Part shown: positions 54,601 through 61,777 of the stretch, one piece after another
Layout of the letters: every line of letters begins with the position of its first letter
Position numbering within the stretch: position 1 is the stretch's first letter
Source of the DNA: Paenibacillus_E violae
GTDB taxonomy: Bacteria; Bacillota; Bacilli; Paenibacillales; NBRC-103111
Length of the DNA: 64,000 nucleotides
Assembly (NCBI RefSeq): GCF_032461945.1
Contig: NZ_JAWCUD010000001.1
Coordinates: forward strand, 124,001 to 188,000
Direction: 5' to 3'
The notes under the pieces: model-generated
Databases searched by the model: none
What the model was told of the DNA's origin: nothing
What the model saw: only the letters and a program-made list of their open reading frames with translations
Made by a program: the position numbers and the translations under genes

Positions 54601-54951
54601 CTTTTACTTTGGGATGGTAACTTGATGGGGCAAATCCAAGTTAGTACTAACGGTTATGGAACATTTACAAATGTATGTAAAGGTAATAAAGCAGGAGATT
54701 GTGCGACAGCTCCTACTAAGCAAGATCAGTTCAGTTCATTTAATGATCTTCTTGGTTTGCAAATGTTCGTGGGAGATATTATTTACACGGAAACAGATAC
54801 GAAGTATCAAGATGTAGTTACGATTAATCCTGATTTTAAGTTGTCTTACACTAGAAAAGGTAAAGATCTGATGAAAAACAACATCCAACAATTTACCATG
54901 TATCTTGTAGGAGGAACGCAAATGGTTAAATATACAATTATCATGAAATAA
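51673..54951 (+). CDS. Large SLH-domain surface protein with Ig-like region
   Basis: A 1092-residue exported protein. A signal peptide (about 1-24, ending VSA) is followed by a Thr/Ala/Pro/Lys stalk (about 25-60) and a three-repeat SLH region (about 65-255; NRAQLAKTATLVLGL, VTRQELAMLLIKGLGLDDKA, TRKTLALASYAALQL). About 830 residues of predicted beta-sandwich modules follow (for example KLTVRLNREVDSNKAVLNV, IEYKATNQYGEPMKLSG, ATIHVQINGLNQTVTLP). It has the look of an S-layer or wall-associated structural protein. The SLH part is paralogous to that at 37940. The C-terminal half is visibly richer in A+T than the catabolic genes. GGGAGGTG precedes the ATG at 51673. Monocistronic, with its own promoter and terminator. 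Confidence 0.88.
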   Translation: MRKELALILSFMLLCYCFAPLVSAEEAAAPKTSTTTTAAPAPKSTTKPAATKPAAPSSSVTADTYLADQLSDLKSLSKDDKKKISALLKMDAIEKSSADTFGVDDTINRAQLAKTATLVLGLTMDNMSKGSSFTDVQTNDASRIYIEALKNANLTYDVVDNKFNPTAVVTRQELAMLLIKGLGLDDKAKAAAPSKDETVDANYKSYVTYALQQKLMTNQTGGKFGGNVNVTRKTLALASYAALQLHLTTAKPAKASIAEVKIIGKNKLTVRLNREVDSNKAVLNVTKMGYLDSDNKPVKFEPTTSWSDDSTIATLEMSDDLEFAQYQVILSGVDVANGTMTFMPENERAAKIEIVTTTEKLPWSKALIEYKATNQYGEPMKLSGSNVNVYVNSQKRITSTILADSNAIILDLSELRPGDIFAVYLLEKSGYLNINKTFTVGDMPQVQKVDLGDEKNNLKLPAGQLSFQAGGRAYLTFKAYDQYGTRIVDPKILKMGLFKTFTGAIGDVFRMDNPNDFVDFDNDGYPELQLAAKSDLDSSKEVTLNLLFKDEQVSQKITVYTPKSAYTVVIGPIVTPLTEGDLDKSISLKILDSANQELTSTEIAALETTGKISVYATGGLKLEASPATRTDPKTNQTRNVNIDLNGSIHVKQVLSAGPATIHVQINGLNQTVTLPLMIDSARKPNTIKVDEGNSSRNFLLLNGVSPSTKAIFKIYDQFGEEYKTTRDDFKVEMKLEKLSGETGAVKEITGPTKLSDATPTALLDIGKVFNQQFAFAPDAVKKGSYRLTATLFQTELNGTSQLAVGSDSVTVDVTDPVSANLTYGLDMGSGGDLLAIGRILKDSGKLESVTDATYLFNNYLPLSKPISVLVKDSGGVVTGLKVPIRAFTSDNPRAIAYSPTKSAIMGLDTGKINFTFYIDTPRGVQTLAASLGSNIDSMVPTKLAVSGSSRTITQVTYGDDGKGFPLEGSMTMPLNDLLLWDGNLMGQIQVSTNGYGTFTNVCKGNKAGDCATAPTKQDQFSSFNDLLGLQMFVGDIIYTETDTKYQDVVTINPDFKLSYTRKGKDLMKNNIQQFTMYLVGGTQMVKYTIIMK

Positions 54952-54965
54952 AAATTATAAGCACA

Positions 54966-54999
54966 GTCCCTGTCGGATAACCGGCAGGGACGTTTTTTT
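54966..54999 (+). terminator. Rho-independent terminator after the SLH gene
   Basis: An 11-base stem GTCCCTGTCGG / CCGGCAGGGAC (one G-T wobble), ATAA loop, then G and seven T, 15 bases after the stop codon. Confidence 0.93.
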
Positions 55000-55098
55000 C
55001 CCCAGACAGGATTGACCTATAATGACAGTCGTTTTCACTAATGGTTTGCCATTCGCAACTTTGTATACTTAACAGTAGAAGCAAGGAGGGATAACATC

Positions 55099-56424
55099 AT
55101 GGCGAAGAAAAAATACGTGATTTGCGGCGTGAGTACGAGGGCAAACGGCATGTTTATTCGTCCAATGCTGGAGACGTTCCATCAGCATTGCGAGATTGTC
55201 GGCTTGCTGGATGCGGACCCAAGCCGCTTTGCGAATTGCTTTAAGAAATTTCCGGTGCTGGCAGGGACACCGGTATATGCTCCGGCTCAATTCGAGCAGA
55301 TGATTCAAGAAACGAATCCTGACGCTGTCATCGTTGCAGGAGTGGATTACACCCATGCGGATTATATCGTAGGGGGCTTGCAGCACCATCTGGATGTCAT
55401 CTCGGAGAAACCGATGGTGACGACCGGCGCTGATTGCAAGCGGGTTTTGGATGCTCAGCATAACAGTAAGGGAAAACTTCACGTCACTTTTAATTATCGG
55501 TATTCTCCGATTCATACAAGAATTAAGGAACTGATTCTGGAAGGCAGAATCGGCCGGGTGACTTCGGTTGATTTGAATTGGTACATTGATACGTATCATG
55601 GTGCAAGTTATTTTAAAAGATGGAACCGCAAACGCAGCAACTCCGGCGGGTTGTCGGTGCATAAGAGCACACACCATTTTGATCTTGTGAACTGGTGGAT
55701 CGGCCAGAAACCATTGGAAGCGTTCGCATATGGAGCGCTGAACTATTTTGGACCTGACGGGGAATTCAACCCCGTGAAGGAAGACGGCAGACACTGCGGG
55801 ACGTGCAGAGTCAAACCCTCCTGTGCGTATTTCATGCGTTGGTCATCACGGAGCAAAGAGGTTGTACCGCCGGACGACCATGTGAATGCGGTTGATATTA
55901 AGCCTGACAACTTTACAGGTTACCGTCCTGACGGGTGCATTTTCGATGGTGAAATTGATATTGAGGATACGTACGCAGCTGTTGTTAAGTACGATAAAGG
56001 CGCTATGTTAAGCTATTCCGTCAATTTCTCGGTTCCGTACGAGGGCTATCGTTTGGCTATTAATGGGACAAAAGGCAGAATTGAAACAAAGGAAATCATG
56101 TCCGGGCGGGCTGCTTTCCATGTGCCTGAGCAAACGATCGACTACTTCCCGCTGTTCGGAGGCAAAGAAACGATACACGTTGTACCGAAAGCCGGCGGGC
56201 ATGGCGGTGGTGATCCGCTTATTTTGGAGGATTTATTCCTGGGACCTGATCCGCAGCGTCATTATGACATTATGGCAGGTGCAGAAGCAGGGGCGCTTGC
56301 AGTGCTTACAGGCGAAGCCGTTTGGAAATCTGCGGCTGCCAATCAACCTATACGTTTATCCGATCTGTTGGTCGAGTCAGAGCTGGCAGAAGTGTCAAGA
56401 GGAGGAGGTTCTCATCGTGTTTGA
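55099..56424 (+). CDS. Gfo/Idh/MocA family oxidoreductase with a cysteine cluster
   Basis: A 441-residue dehydrogenase. The N-terminal Rossmann segment is KYVICGVSTRANGMF (the usual GxGxxG is relaxed), the EKP motif is ISEKPMV (about 100), and the catalytic-region segment is GGLSVHKSTHHFDLVNWW (about 190). Unusually it has an insert near 225-280 with C233-x2-C236-x5-C242 (HCGTCRVKPSC) and a further C280, which could bind zinc or an iron-sulfur cluster. It is the first gene of the last operon, upstream of an esterase and a RuBisCO-like/kinase pair. AAGGAGGG precedes the ATG. TATACT at 55064 may be the -10, but no -35 stands out. Confidence 0.87.
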   Translation: MAKKKYVICGVSTRANGMFIRPMLETFHQHCEIVGLLDADPSRFANCFKKFPVLAGTPVYAPAQFEQMIQETNPDAVIVAGVDYTHADYIVGGLQHHLDVISEKPMVTTGADCKRVLDAQHNSKGKLHVTFNYRYSPIHTRIKELILEGRIGRVTSVDLNWYIDTYHGASYFKRWNRKRSNSGGLSVHKSTHHFDLVNWWIGQKPLEAFAYGALNYFGPDGEFNPVKEDGRHCGTCRVKPSCAYFMRWSSRSKEVVPPDDHVNAVDIKPDNFTGYRPDGCIFDGEIDIEDTYAAVVKYDKGAMLSYSVNFSVPYEGYRLAINGTKGRIETKEIMSGRAAFHVPEQTIDYFPLFGGKETIHVVPKAGGHGGGDPLILEDLFLGPDPQRHYDIMAGAEAGALAVLTGEAVWKSAAANQPIRLSDLLVESELAEVSRGGGSHRV

Positions 56425-58408
56425 AAAGTTTGAAAATGTTCAAATCGCCCATTTTGATGTGAAAAGCCAGCTGCCAAGGTGGATTTACGAATCCGCTATG
56501 CGTGCAGCGGAGAGGGGCGAGCTTGCGCGTGGATCGATCGCAAATAAAGCCGATCTCATGCAGCGCCAGAAGGAAATCCGTGAAGGCATCCTCACTTGTA
56601 TCGGTGGGCTGCCTGCTTCGGACACACCGCTAAACCCTCAAATAACAGGAAGAGTCTCAGGGAATGGCTTTCATGTAGAGAAAGTGATTTTTGAAGCCAG
56701 ACCGCTCGTTTATGCTACGGCAAATCTATATCTACCAGATGGGGTAACCGAGCCACGTGGCGCTGTCCTTTTGCTGTGCGGTCATCGCGAGCAAGCCAAA
56801 CACTGCGATGAATATCAGACGGTATGTCACTATTTGGTGCATGCGGGTCTGATCGTATTGTCCCTTGATCCGGTAGGTCAAGGGGAGCGCTTCGGCTTCT
56901 ATAATCCTGAAACAGGGCAAGCGCCAATGACGAGCGTAACGGAGCATGAAAATGTAGGCCGGCAATGCATGCCGGTAGGAGACAGCTTAGCGCGTTATAT
57001 GCTTCACGATGCCATCCGGGCTATTGACTATTTGTGCACAAGAAAAGAAGTGGACCCGCAAAGGATCGGAGTAACGGGGCACTCGGGCGGCGGTACTCAA
57101 ACATCGCTGCTAATGATGGCCGACGAGCGCATCGCTGCTGCAGCCCCAGGCGGATTCATCATGAACAGGCCGTATTTTCTCCTGACCGGCAAAGCGCAAG
57201 ATGCCGAACAGAAATGGCCTGGCTTCTCAGCGCTTGGCTTTGATCACGAAGACATCGTGCTGGCGATGGCGCCTCGCCCTGTGCGTGTTCTCGCTACAAC
57301 ATATGATTCCGTCCCGATTGAAGCTCCACGTCATAACGTAGCGGTTAACAGAAGATTCTGGGACATGTATGACAAAGGGGGGCTGCTGGATATTTTTGAA
57401 GATGAAAATGCGCATCGCTTTTCGATCCCGCTGGCCCGTGCGGCAGCAGAGTTCTTTTCTGAACAACTGTTGGGCCGTAAGGTTACTCCGCAGGATGATG
57501 TTATTCAATTGCTGCCTGCTGATCAGCTTCATTGCACGCAGAGCGGGCAAGTGATCGGTGAATATCCGAGTGCCCGCAATACACACGACGAAAACAACGA
57601 ACGATTGGCACAGCTGGAGAAAGCGCGCAATGAGCTGTCGGAAGATCTGCGCAAAAAGAAAGCGTTGAAGTGGCTGCGAAATGCCGTTTACTTCAATCGC
57701 AAGCCATGTGATCTGAATCCGCGTCTTTCCGGAGGCGGTGAGGTGGAGAATCTGTGGGCGCTCAGGACGGTATGGTGGAGCCAACGAGGCTTGCTGAATA
57801 ATGCTTTGCAATTTTTCCCGGCTGAAGCGGCGGGCCGCAAGCTGCCGGTTACCATTGCTGTCTGGGACGGCGGGACCAAACAACTGAATGCGCATGCCAA
57901 ATGGATTGAGGAGACCTGCGCTTCCGGACGTATTGCCATGGTGCTCAATCCAGTGGGCATCGGCTCGCTTTTGCCGCACGTAAACTCGCCAGAGGAGAGA
58001 CCTTACAAACGTTTCGGCATGATGGACCGCTACACAGATGAGTTAATGTGGCTTGGCGATAGTATGGCAGCCGTACGAACATACGATGTATTGAGAGCCA
58101 TTGAACTGGCAGGAACGTTGAAAAATATCGATGCTGATGATATCGAACTTTACGGCTGCGGGAAGTATGCCATCTACGCGGAGTTAGCAGCTTTGCTCGA
58201 CTCACGCGTCCAACGTGTATGTCTGGAAGACCGAATGAGCAGTCTTGCGGAGTGGATTAGGGAACCATTTTATGATGAGAATGATTCTTTAAGTTTCATA
58301 CTTCCAGGAATGCTCCACTATTTCGATATCCCGGATGCAGACAATTGGCTCGAGCAAGAAGGCAGATTGGGAACAGCCATTAAGTATAGGAAGAACACCG
58401 CAAGCTAA
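56417..58408 (+). CDS. Two-domain alpha/beta hydrolase, acetyl-xylan-esterase-like
   Basis: A 663-residue cytoplasmic protein. The first half (about 90-350) is a complete alpha/beta hydrolase of the acetyl esterase/dienelactone hydrolase group: VLLLCGHREQAKH, LSLDPVGQGERFG, nucleophile S223 in VTGHSGGGTQ and a candidate histidine H333 in ENAHRF. The second half (about 430-660) repeats the fold in degenerate form; its nucleophile elbow reads LYGCGKYA, with C581 where serine is expected. It probably removes acetyl or other ester groups from imported sugars. GTG start with GGAGGAGG eight bases upstream, overlapping the oxidoreductase stop; the much longer open frame upstream is a shadow of that gene. 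Confidence 0.83.
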   Translation: MFEKFENVQIAHFDVKSQLPRWIYESAMRAAERGELARGSIANKADLMQRQKEIREGILTCIGGLPASDTPLNPQITGRVSGNGFHVEKVIFEARPLVYATANLYLPDGVTEPRGAVLLLCGHREQAKHCDEYQTVCHYLVHAGLIVLSLDPVGQGERFGFYNPETGQAPMTSVTEHENVGRQCMPVGDSLARYMLHDAIRAIDYLCTRKEVDPQRIGVTGHSGGGTQTSLLMMADERIAAAAPGGFIMNRPYFLLTGKAQDAEQKWPGFSALGFDHEDIVLAMAPRPVRVLATTYDSVPIEAPRHNVAVNRRFWDMYDKGGLLDIFEDENAHRFSIPLARAAAEFFSEQLLGRKVTPQDDVIQLLPADQLHCTQSGQVIGEYPSARNTHDENNERLAQLEKARNELSEDLRKKKALKWLRNAVYFNRKPCDLNPRLSGGGEVENLWALRTVWWSQRGLLNNALQFFPAEAAGRKLPVTIAVWDGGTKQLNAHAKWIEETCASGRIAMVLNPVGIGSLLPHVNSPEERPYKRFGMMDRYTDELMWLGDSMAAVRTYDVLRAIELAGTLKNIDADDIELYGCGKYAIYAELAALLDSRVQRVCLEDRMSSLAEWIREPFYDENDSLSFILPGMLHYFDIPDADNWLEQEGRLGTAIKYRKNTAS

Positions 58409-58421
58409 AGGAGGAGAAGAC

Positions 58422-59096
58422 ATGGCTACAGTTGTTGCTGTTTACACGGGTCAAGGGCTATCGAAACGTATTGGGCCGCTGTTTCGGGAGGAATTGCCGG
58501 GCTGCCGCCTCGTCAACATTATCGACGACAGTATGATTGCCGATGTGATTCAGGCGGGTGGAGTCACTACTGCGGTAGTTCGCCGCTTGGTTCAGTATTA
58601 TCGACACGCCGAAGATATCGGCGCTGATCTCATCCTCAATACCTGCTCATCGGTAGGTGAAGCAGCGGACCGGGTACGATCATTGTTCAATATTCCGATC
58701 GTTAAAATCGATGATGACATGGCACGTCAGGTTACCAAAAACTTTAATCAAATTGGTGTGCTGGCTACATTGCCTACTACACTCGACCCGACCAGGCAAT
58801 TGTTGCAAAGAGAAGCAGATCTTCAAAACCGCAATGTCAGTGTCGTTGACGCCTTGGCGGTAGGCGCTTATCAAGCATTAATTTCCGGCCAGCCTGAGGA
58901 ACATGATCGTTTGATCTATGAAGCGGCCAAATCAGTAGCCAAAAAGGCGGATGTACTCGTGCTGGCTCAGGGATCCATGGCGAGAATGGAAAAAGCGTTA
59001 AGTGACGAAACCGGACTGCCTGTGTATGCTAGCCCACGTCTAGGCATTATGGCTGTACGCGCCGAATTGGAAAGACAGGGGAAATATCCATGTTGA
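58422..59096 (+). CDS. Aspartate/glutamate racemase superfamily protein, one catalytic cysteine missing
   Basis: A 224-residue cytoplasmic protein of the Asp/Glu/hydantoin racemase fold: two similar alpha/beta halves, with the first catalytic cysteine C75 in LNTCSSVGEA. The second half should place a cysteine in an LGC-type motif, but here reads LVLAQGSMARM, with S185 nearby and no cysteine. A two-base racemase mechanism is therefore doubtful. It may instead be an isomerase, decarboxylase or lyase of this superfamily. Neighbours acting on sugar acids support a non-amino-acid substrate. The ATG follows AAAGGAGGAG; it overlaps the RuBisCO-like gene by 7 bases. Confidence 0.8.
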   Translation: MATVVAVYTGQGLSKRIGPLFREELPGCRLVNIIDDSMIADVIQAGGVTTAVVRRLVQYYRHAEDIGADLILNTCSSVGEAADRVRSLFNIPIVKIDDDMARQVTKNFNQIGVLATLPTTLDPTRQLLQREADLQNRNVSVVDALAVGAYQALISGQPEEHDRLIYEAAKSVAKKADVLVLAQGSMARMEKALSDETGLPVYASPRLGIMAVRAELERQGKYPC

Positions 59097-60349
59097 AGAA
59101 CGACCAAGTTATTGCCACTTATTGGCTCGAAACCGCATTTTCCTTAGAGAAGGCTTGTGAAATTATCGTCAGCGAGCAGTCTACGGGGACGTTTCTCCCG
59201 CTGCCGAATGAAACGGACAGTTTGAAGCAAAAGCATCGCGCGCAGATTTTATCCATCCAAGAGTTGGAAAGCTCGCCTTTTCCATCACTACCGGGCGCTA
59301 AAGTGCCTTCGGGCAGCAAAGGCGAATTCCGACGCGGCATTGTGAAGATTGCATTCCCTTATGCGAACATTGGACCTTCAATTCCGAACTTGCTTGCGAC
59401 TGTTGCAGGAAATCTGTATGAGTTGGAAGAGCTGTCGGGGCTTCGGCTGCTTGATCTGGAATTGCCATTGTCGTTCCAAGATCGGTATGAAGGCCCGCAG
59501 TTCGGTATTTCCGGTACGAGGGAAATCACCGGTGTGCATGGACGGCCGATCATCGGAACGATCATTAAGCCCAACATCGGATTGGCGACGGAACAGCTGC
59601 GGTTGATCGTGCGTGAATTAGCCTTGTCCGGCATTGATTTTATTAAGGACGACGAGGTGCATGGGAACCCGCCGTATGCCCCGATTGCCGAGCGCATCAA
59701 GGTTGTTATGGAAGAAATAGAACGTGCTGCGGACCGCACAGGTAAAAAGACGATGTACGCTTTTAATATTACCGATGATATCGATCCTATGATGCGTCAT
59801 CTTGAAAACGTCGTGAAAGCCGGAGGAAACTGCGTGATGGTCAGCATCAATAGCATTGGATTTGCCGGGCTTGTGCATCTGAGAAAAAATGCCCCCGTAT
59901 GCATACACGGACACCGAAACCAATGGGGGATGATGTCACGTTACCCGTATCTGGGCATGTCTTTTGCAGCTTACCAAAAATTGTGCCGTCTGGCTGGCGT
60001 AGATCATCTTCATGTGAATGGGCTCAACAACAAATTCTATGAAGACAATGCATCCGTCGTAGATAGCGTGCGTGCTTGTATGACGTCGATGTTTGATCCA
60101 TCGGACACTGTGCTTCCCGTGCTGTCATCCAAGCAATGGGCGGGGGCGGCGCCGGAAACGTACCGTACGCTGGGCACCGTCGATCTGATGAATATTGCAG
60201 GCGGCGGTATTCATGGGCATCCGGACGGGCCTGGAGCAGGATTTCGCAGTCTCGTGCAAGGGTGGGAGGCGGCCTTAGAGGGGATTCCTCTGCATTTGCA
60301 TGCCGATAAACATCCTGAATTGAAGCAGGCTTTAGCAGCATTCAGTTAA
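59090..60349 (+). CDS. RuBisCO-like protein
   Basis: A 419-residue RuBisCO large-chain family protein. The barrel keeps the activation triad: K186, the carbamylation lysine, followed by D188 and E189 in DFIKDDE. Also retained are the first active-site lysine in GTIIKPNIGL (with N where true RuBisCO has the second lysine), the histidine in IHGHRNQWG, a loop-6-like lysine in GLNNKF, and AGGGIHGHPDGP for phosphate binding. Replacement of carboxylation residues excludes carbon fixation. RuBisCO-like proteins of D-apiose catabolism decarboxylate or cleave 3-oxo-isoapionate 4-phosphate next to an acid sugar kinase, and the following gene is such a kinase. ATG overlaps the previous stop. Confidence 0.9.
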   Translation: MLKNDQVIATYWLETAFSLEKACEIIVSEQSTGTFLPLPNETDSLKQKHRAQILSIQELESSPFPSLPGAKVPSGSKGEFRRGIVKIAFPYANIGPSIPNLLATVAGNLYELEELSGLRLLDLELPLSFQDRYEGPQFGISGTREITGVHGRPIIGTIIKPNIGLATEQLRLIVRELALSGIDFIKDDEVHGNPPYAPIAERIKVVMEEIERAADRTGKKTMYAFNITDDIDPMMRHLENVVKAGGNCVMVSINSIGFAGLVHLRKNAPVCIHGHRNQWGMMSRYPYLGMSFAAYQKLCRLAGVDHLHVNGLNNKFYEDNASVVDSVRACMTSMFDPSDTVLPVLSSKQWAGAAPETYRTLGTVDLMNIAGGGIHGHPDGPGAGFRSLVQGWEAALEGIPLHLHADKHPELKQALAAFS

Positions 60350-60386
60350 TGTCAGCCTCGATGGGGTGGAAGGGAGAGGATAACGA

Positions 60387-61745
60387 ATGCGAATCTGTTA
60401 TTACGGCGATGACTTCACAGGTTCCACGGATGTGTTAGAGGCGCTCACGATCGGCGGTTTGCGAATGATTTTATTTATGGATATGCCAGACGTATCCACT
60501 TGGCATGAGAAATTCAGCCAGTATGACGGGTTTGGCGTGGCGGGCGTAAGCCGGACGATGAGTCCGGAAGAGATGGAGAATACGCTTCACCCCGCACTTA
60601 CTGCCCTAAAGGCATTTCAAGCGCCAATCGTGCATTACAAAATTTGTTCCACCTTCGACTCCTCCCCCTTAACGGGCAGCATAGGAAAGGTTATTGACAT
60701 CGGACGGCGTGTATTTCCAAAACAACGGTTCACGCCTCTTCTCGCAGGCTCGCCCGCGTTAAAGCGGTATACGGTGTTTGGAAACCATTTTGCCGGGAAA
60801 GAAAAGGAAATGCTGCGTTTGGATCGGCATCCCAACATGATGCAGCACCCCGTTACGCCGATGAAGGAAGCGGACCTTCGGGTGCATTTGGCTAAGCAGA
60901 CGTCTTGCACGATCGGTCTGATGAGTGTTTTGGATTTGGAGCATCATGGAACGATGCTGAGAGAGTGTTTAAATGAGAAGCTCGATCAAGCACCCGAAGT
61001 TTTGCTGTTCGATGTGTTAACGGACGATCATCTTACCAAAATCGGTGAATTATTTACGGAAGAGAGCGAGAATGAACCGGTATTCGTCATTGGTTCTTCA
61101 GGGGTGGAATACGCGCTAGTCTCCCATTGGCAGCAGCGAGGAACGCTGCCCGCAGTGTCTGAGCGGAGGACAGCAGAGCCTGCGGATCGGCTCCTTGTCG
61201 TATCAGGCAGTTGTTCTCCAGCGACTTGTGCGCAAATCGAATGGGCAATGGCGCACGGCTATGCGGGTATTCGCGTGCCAGCGCCTCTTTTTTTCGAAGA
61301 GGATTCGGAAGCGAAATCAGCTCAGGCCATGCTGCTTAGCGAAGCGGAGCGCTTGCTCCGGGCTGGCAAGAACGTTATTTTGTATACTGCGCTGGGTCCG
61401 AATGACGCGTCTATCCTGGAGACTCAACATCTGATGCGAAGGAGCGGGCACAACCAGGCGGTAAGCGGTGAGCGAATCGGCGGACAATTAGGTGAAATGG
61501 CGAGAGCGCTGATACAGTCTACAGGAGTCCGAAGAGTTGTTTTGGCTGGAGGGGACACATCAGGTTTTGCCGTAAAACGAATGAATCTGTATGCGCTAGA
61601 AATGATAGCTCCTGTTGTTCCGGGAGGGCCGCTTTGTCGGGCACTTTCGCAAGATAAATGGATGGACGGTTTAGAAATCGTTTTGAAAGGCGGTCAAGTT
61701 GGGCCACCGGATTTCTTCGATCGGGTGCTTCACGGGTCATCTTGA
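60387..61745 (+). CDS. Four-carbon acid sugar kinase family protein (DUF1537, OiaK/DtnK-like)
   Basis: A 452-residue cytoplasmic kinase. The N-terminal domain begins with the family signature YYGDDFTGSTD (about 5-15), then VAGVSRTM, YKICSTFDSS (substrate region, about 90) and, in the C-terminal nucleotide domain, VVSGSCSP (about 270), VLAGGDTSGFAVKRM (about 390) and the PGGPLCRALS segment (about 413). Members phosphorylate threonate, erythronate or 3-oxo-isoapionate. Adjacent to a RuBisCO-like gene, an OiaK role in apionate catabolism is plausible but unproven. A 37-base gap with GAAGGGAGAGG precedes the ATG. Confidence 0.9.
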   Translation: MRICYYGDDFTGSTDVLEALTIGGLRMILFMDMPDVSTWHEKFSQYDGFGVAGVSRTMSPEEMENTLHPALTALKAFQAPIVHYKICSTFDSSPLTGSIGKVIDIGRRVFPKQRFTPLLAGSPALKRYTVFGNHFAGKEKEMLRLDRHPNMMQHPVTPMKEADLRVHLAKQTSCTIGLMSVLDLEHHGTMLRECLNEKLDQAPEVLLFDVLTDDHLTKIGELFTEESENEPVFVIGSSGVEYALVSHWQQRGTLPAVSERRTAEPADRLLVVSGSCSPATCAQIEWAMAHGYAGIRVPAPLFFEEDSEAKSAQAMLLSEAERLLRAGKNVILYTALGPNDASILETQHLMRRSGHNQAVSGERIGGQLGEMARALIQSTGVRRVVLAGGDTSGFAVKRMNLYALEMIAPVVPGGPLCRALSQDKWMDGLEIVLKGGQVGPPDFFDRVLHGSS

Positions 61746-61777
61746 CTGCCGATCCACGGAAAGAAAGAAGGTTTCAT

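Noticed and set aside
56063..56416. Long N-terminal extension of the esterase frame
   Set aside because: It lies in another frame of the oxidoreductase gene and has no ribosome site, whereas the GTG at 56417 has a near-perfect one.
59090..60349. Genuine carbon-fixing RuBisCO
   Set aside because: The second active-site lysine of the KPK motif is N, the length is short, and there is no small subunit or phosphoribulokinase nearby.
61658..61777. Forty extra N-terminal residues on the ABC exporter
   Set aside because: They overlap the kinase gene, are rich in arginine, and the ATG at 61778 has its own ribosome site and a normal exporter N-terminus.
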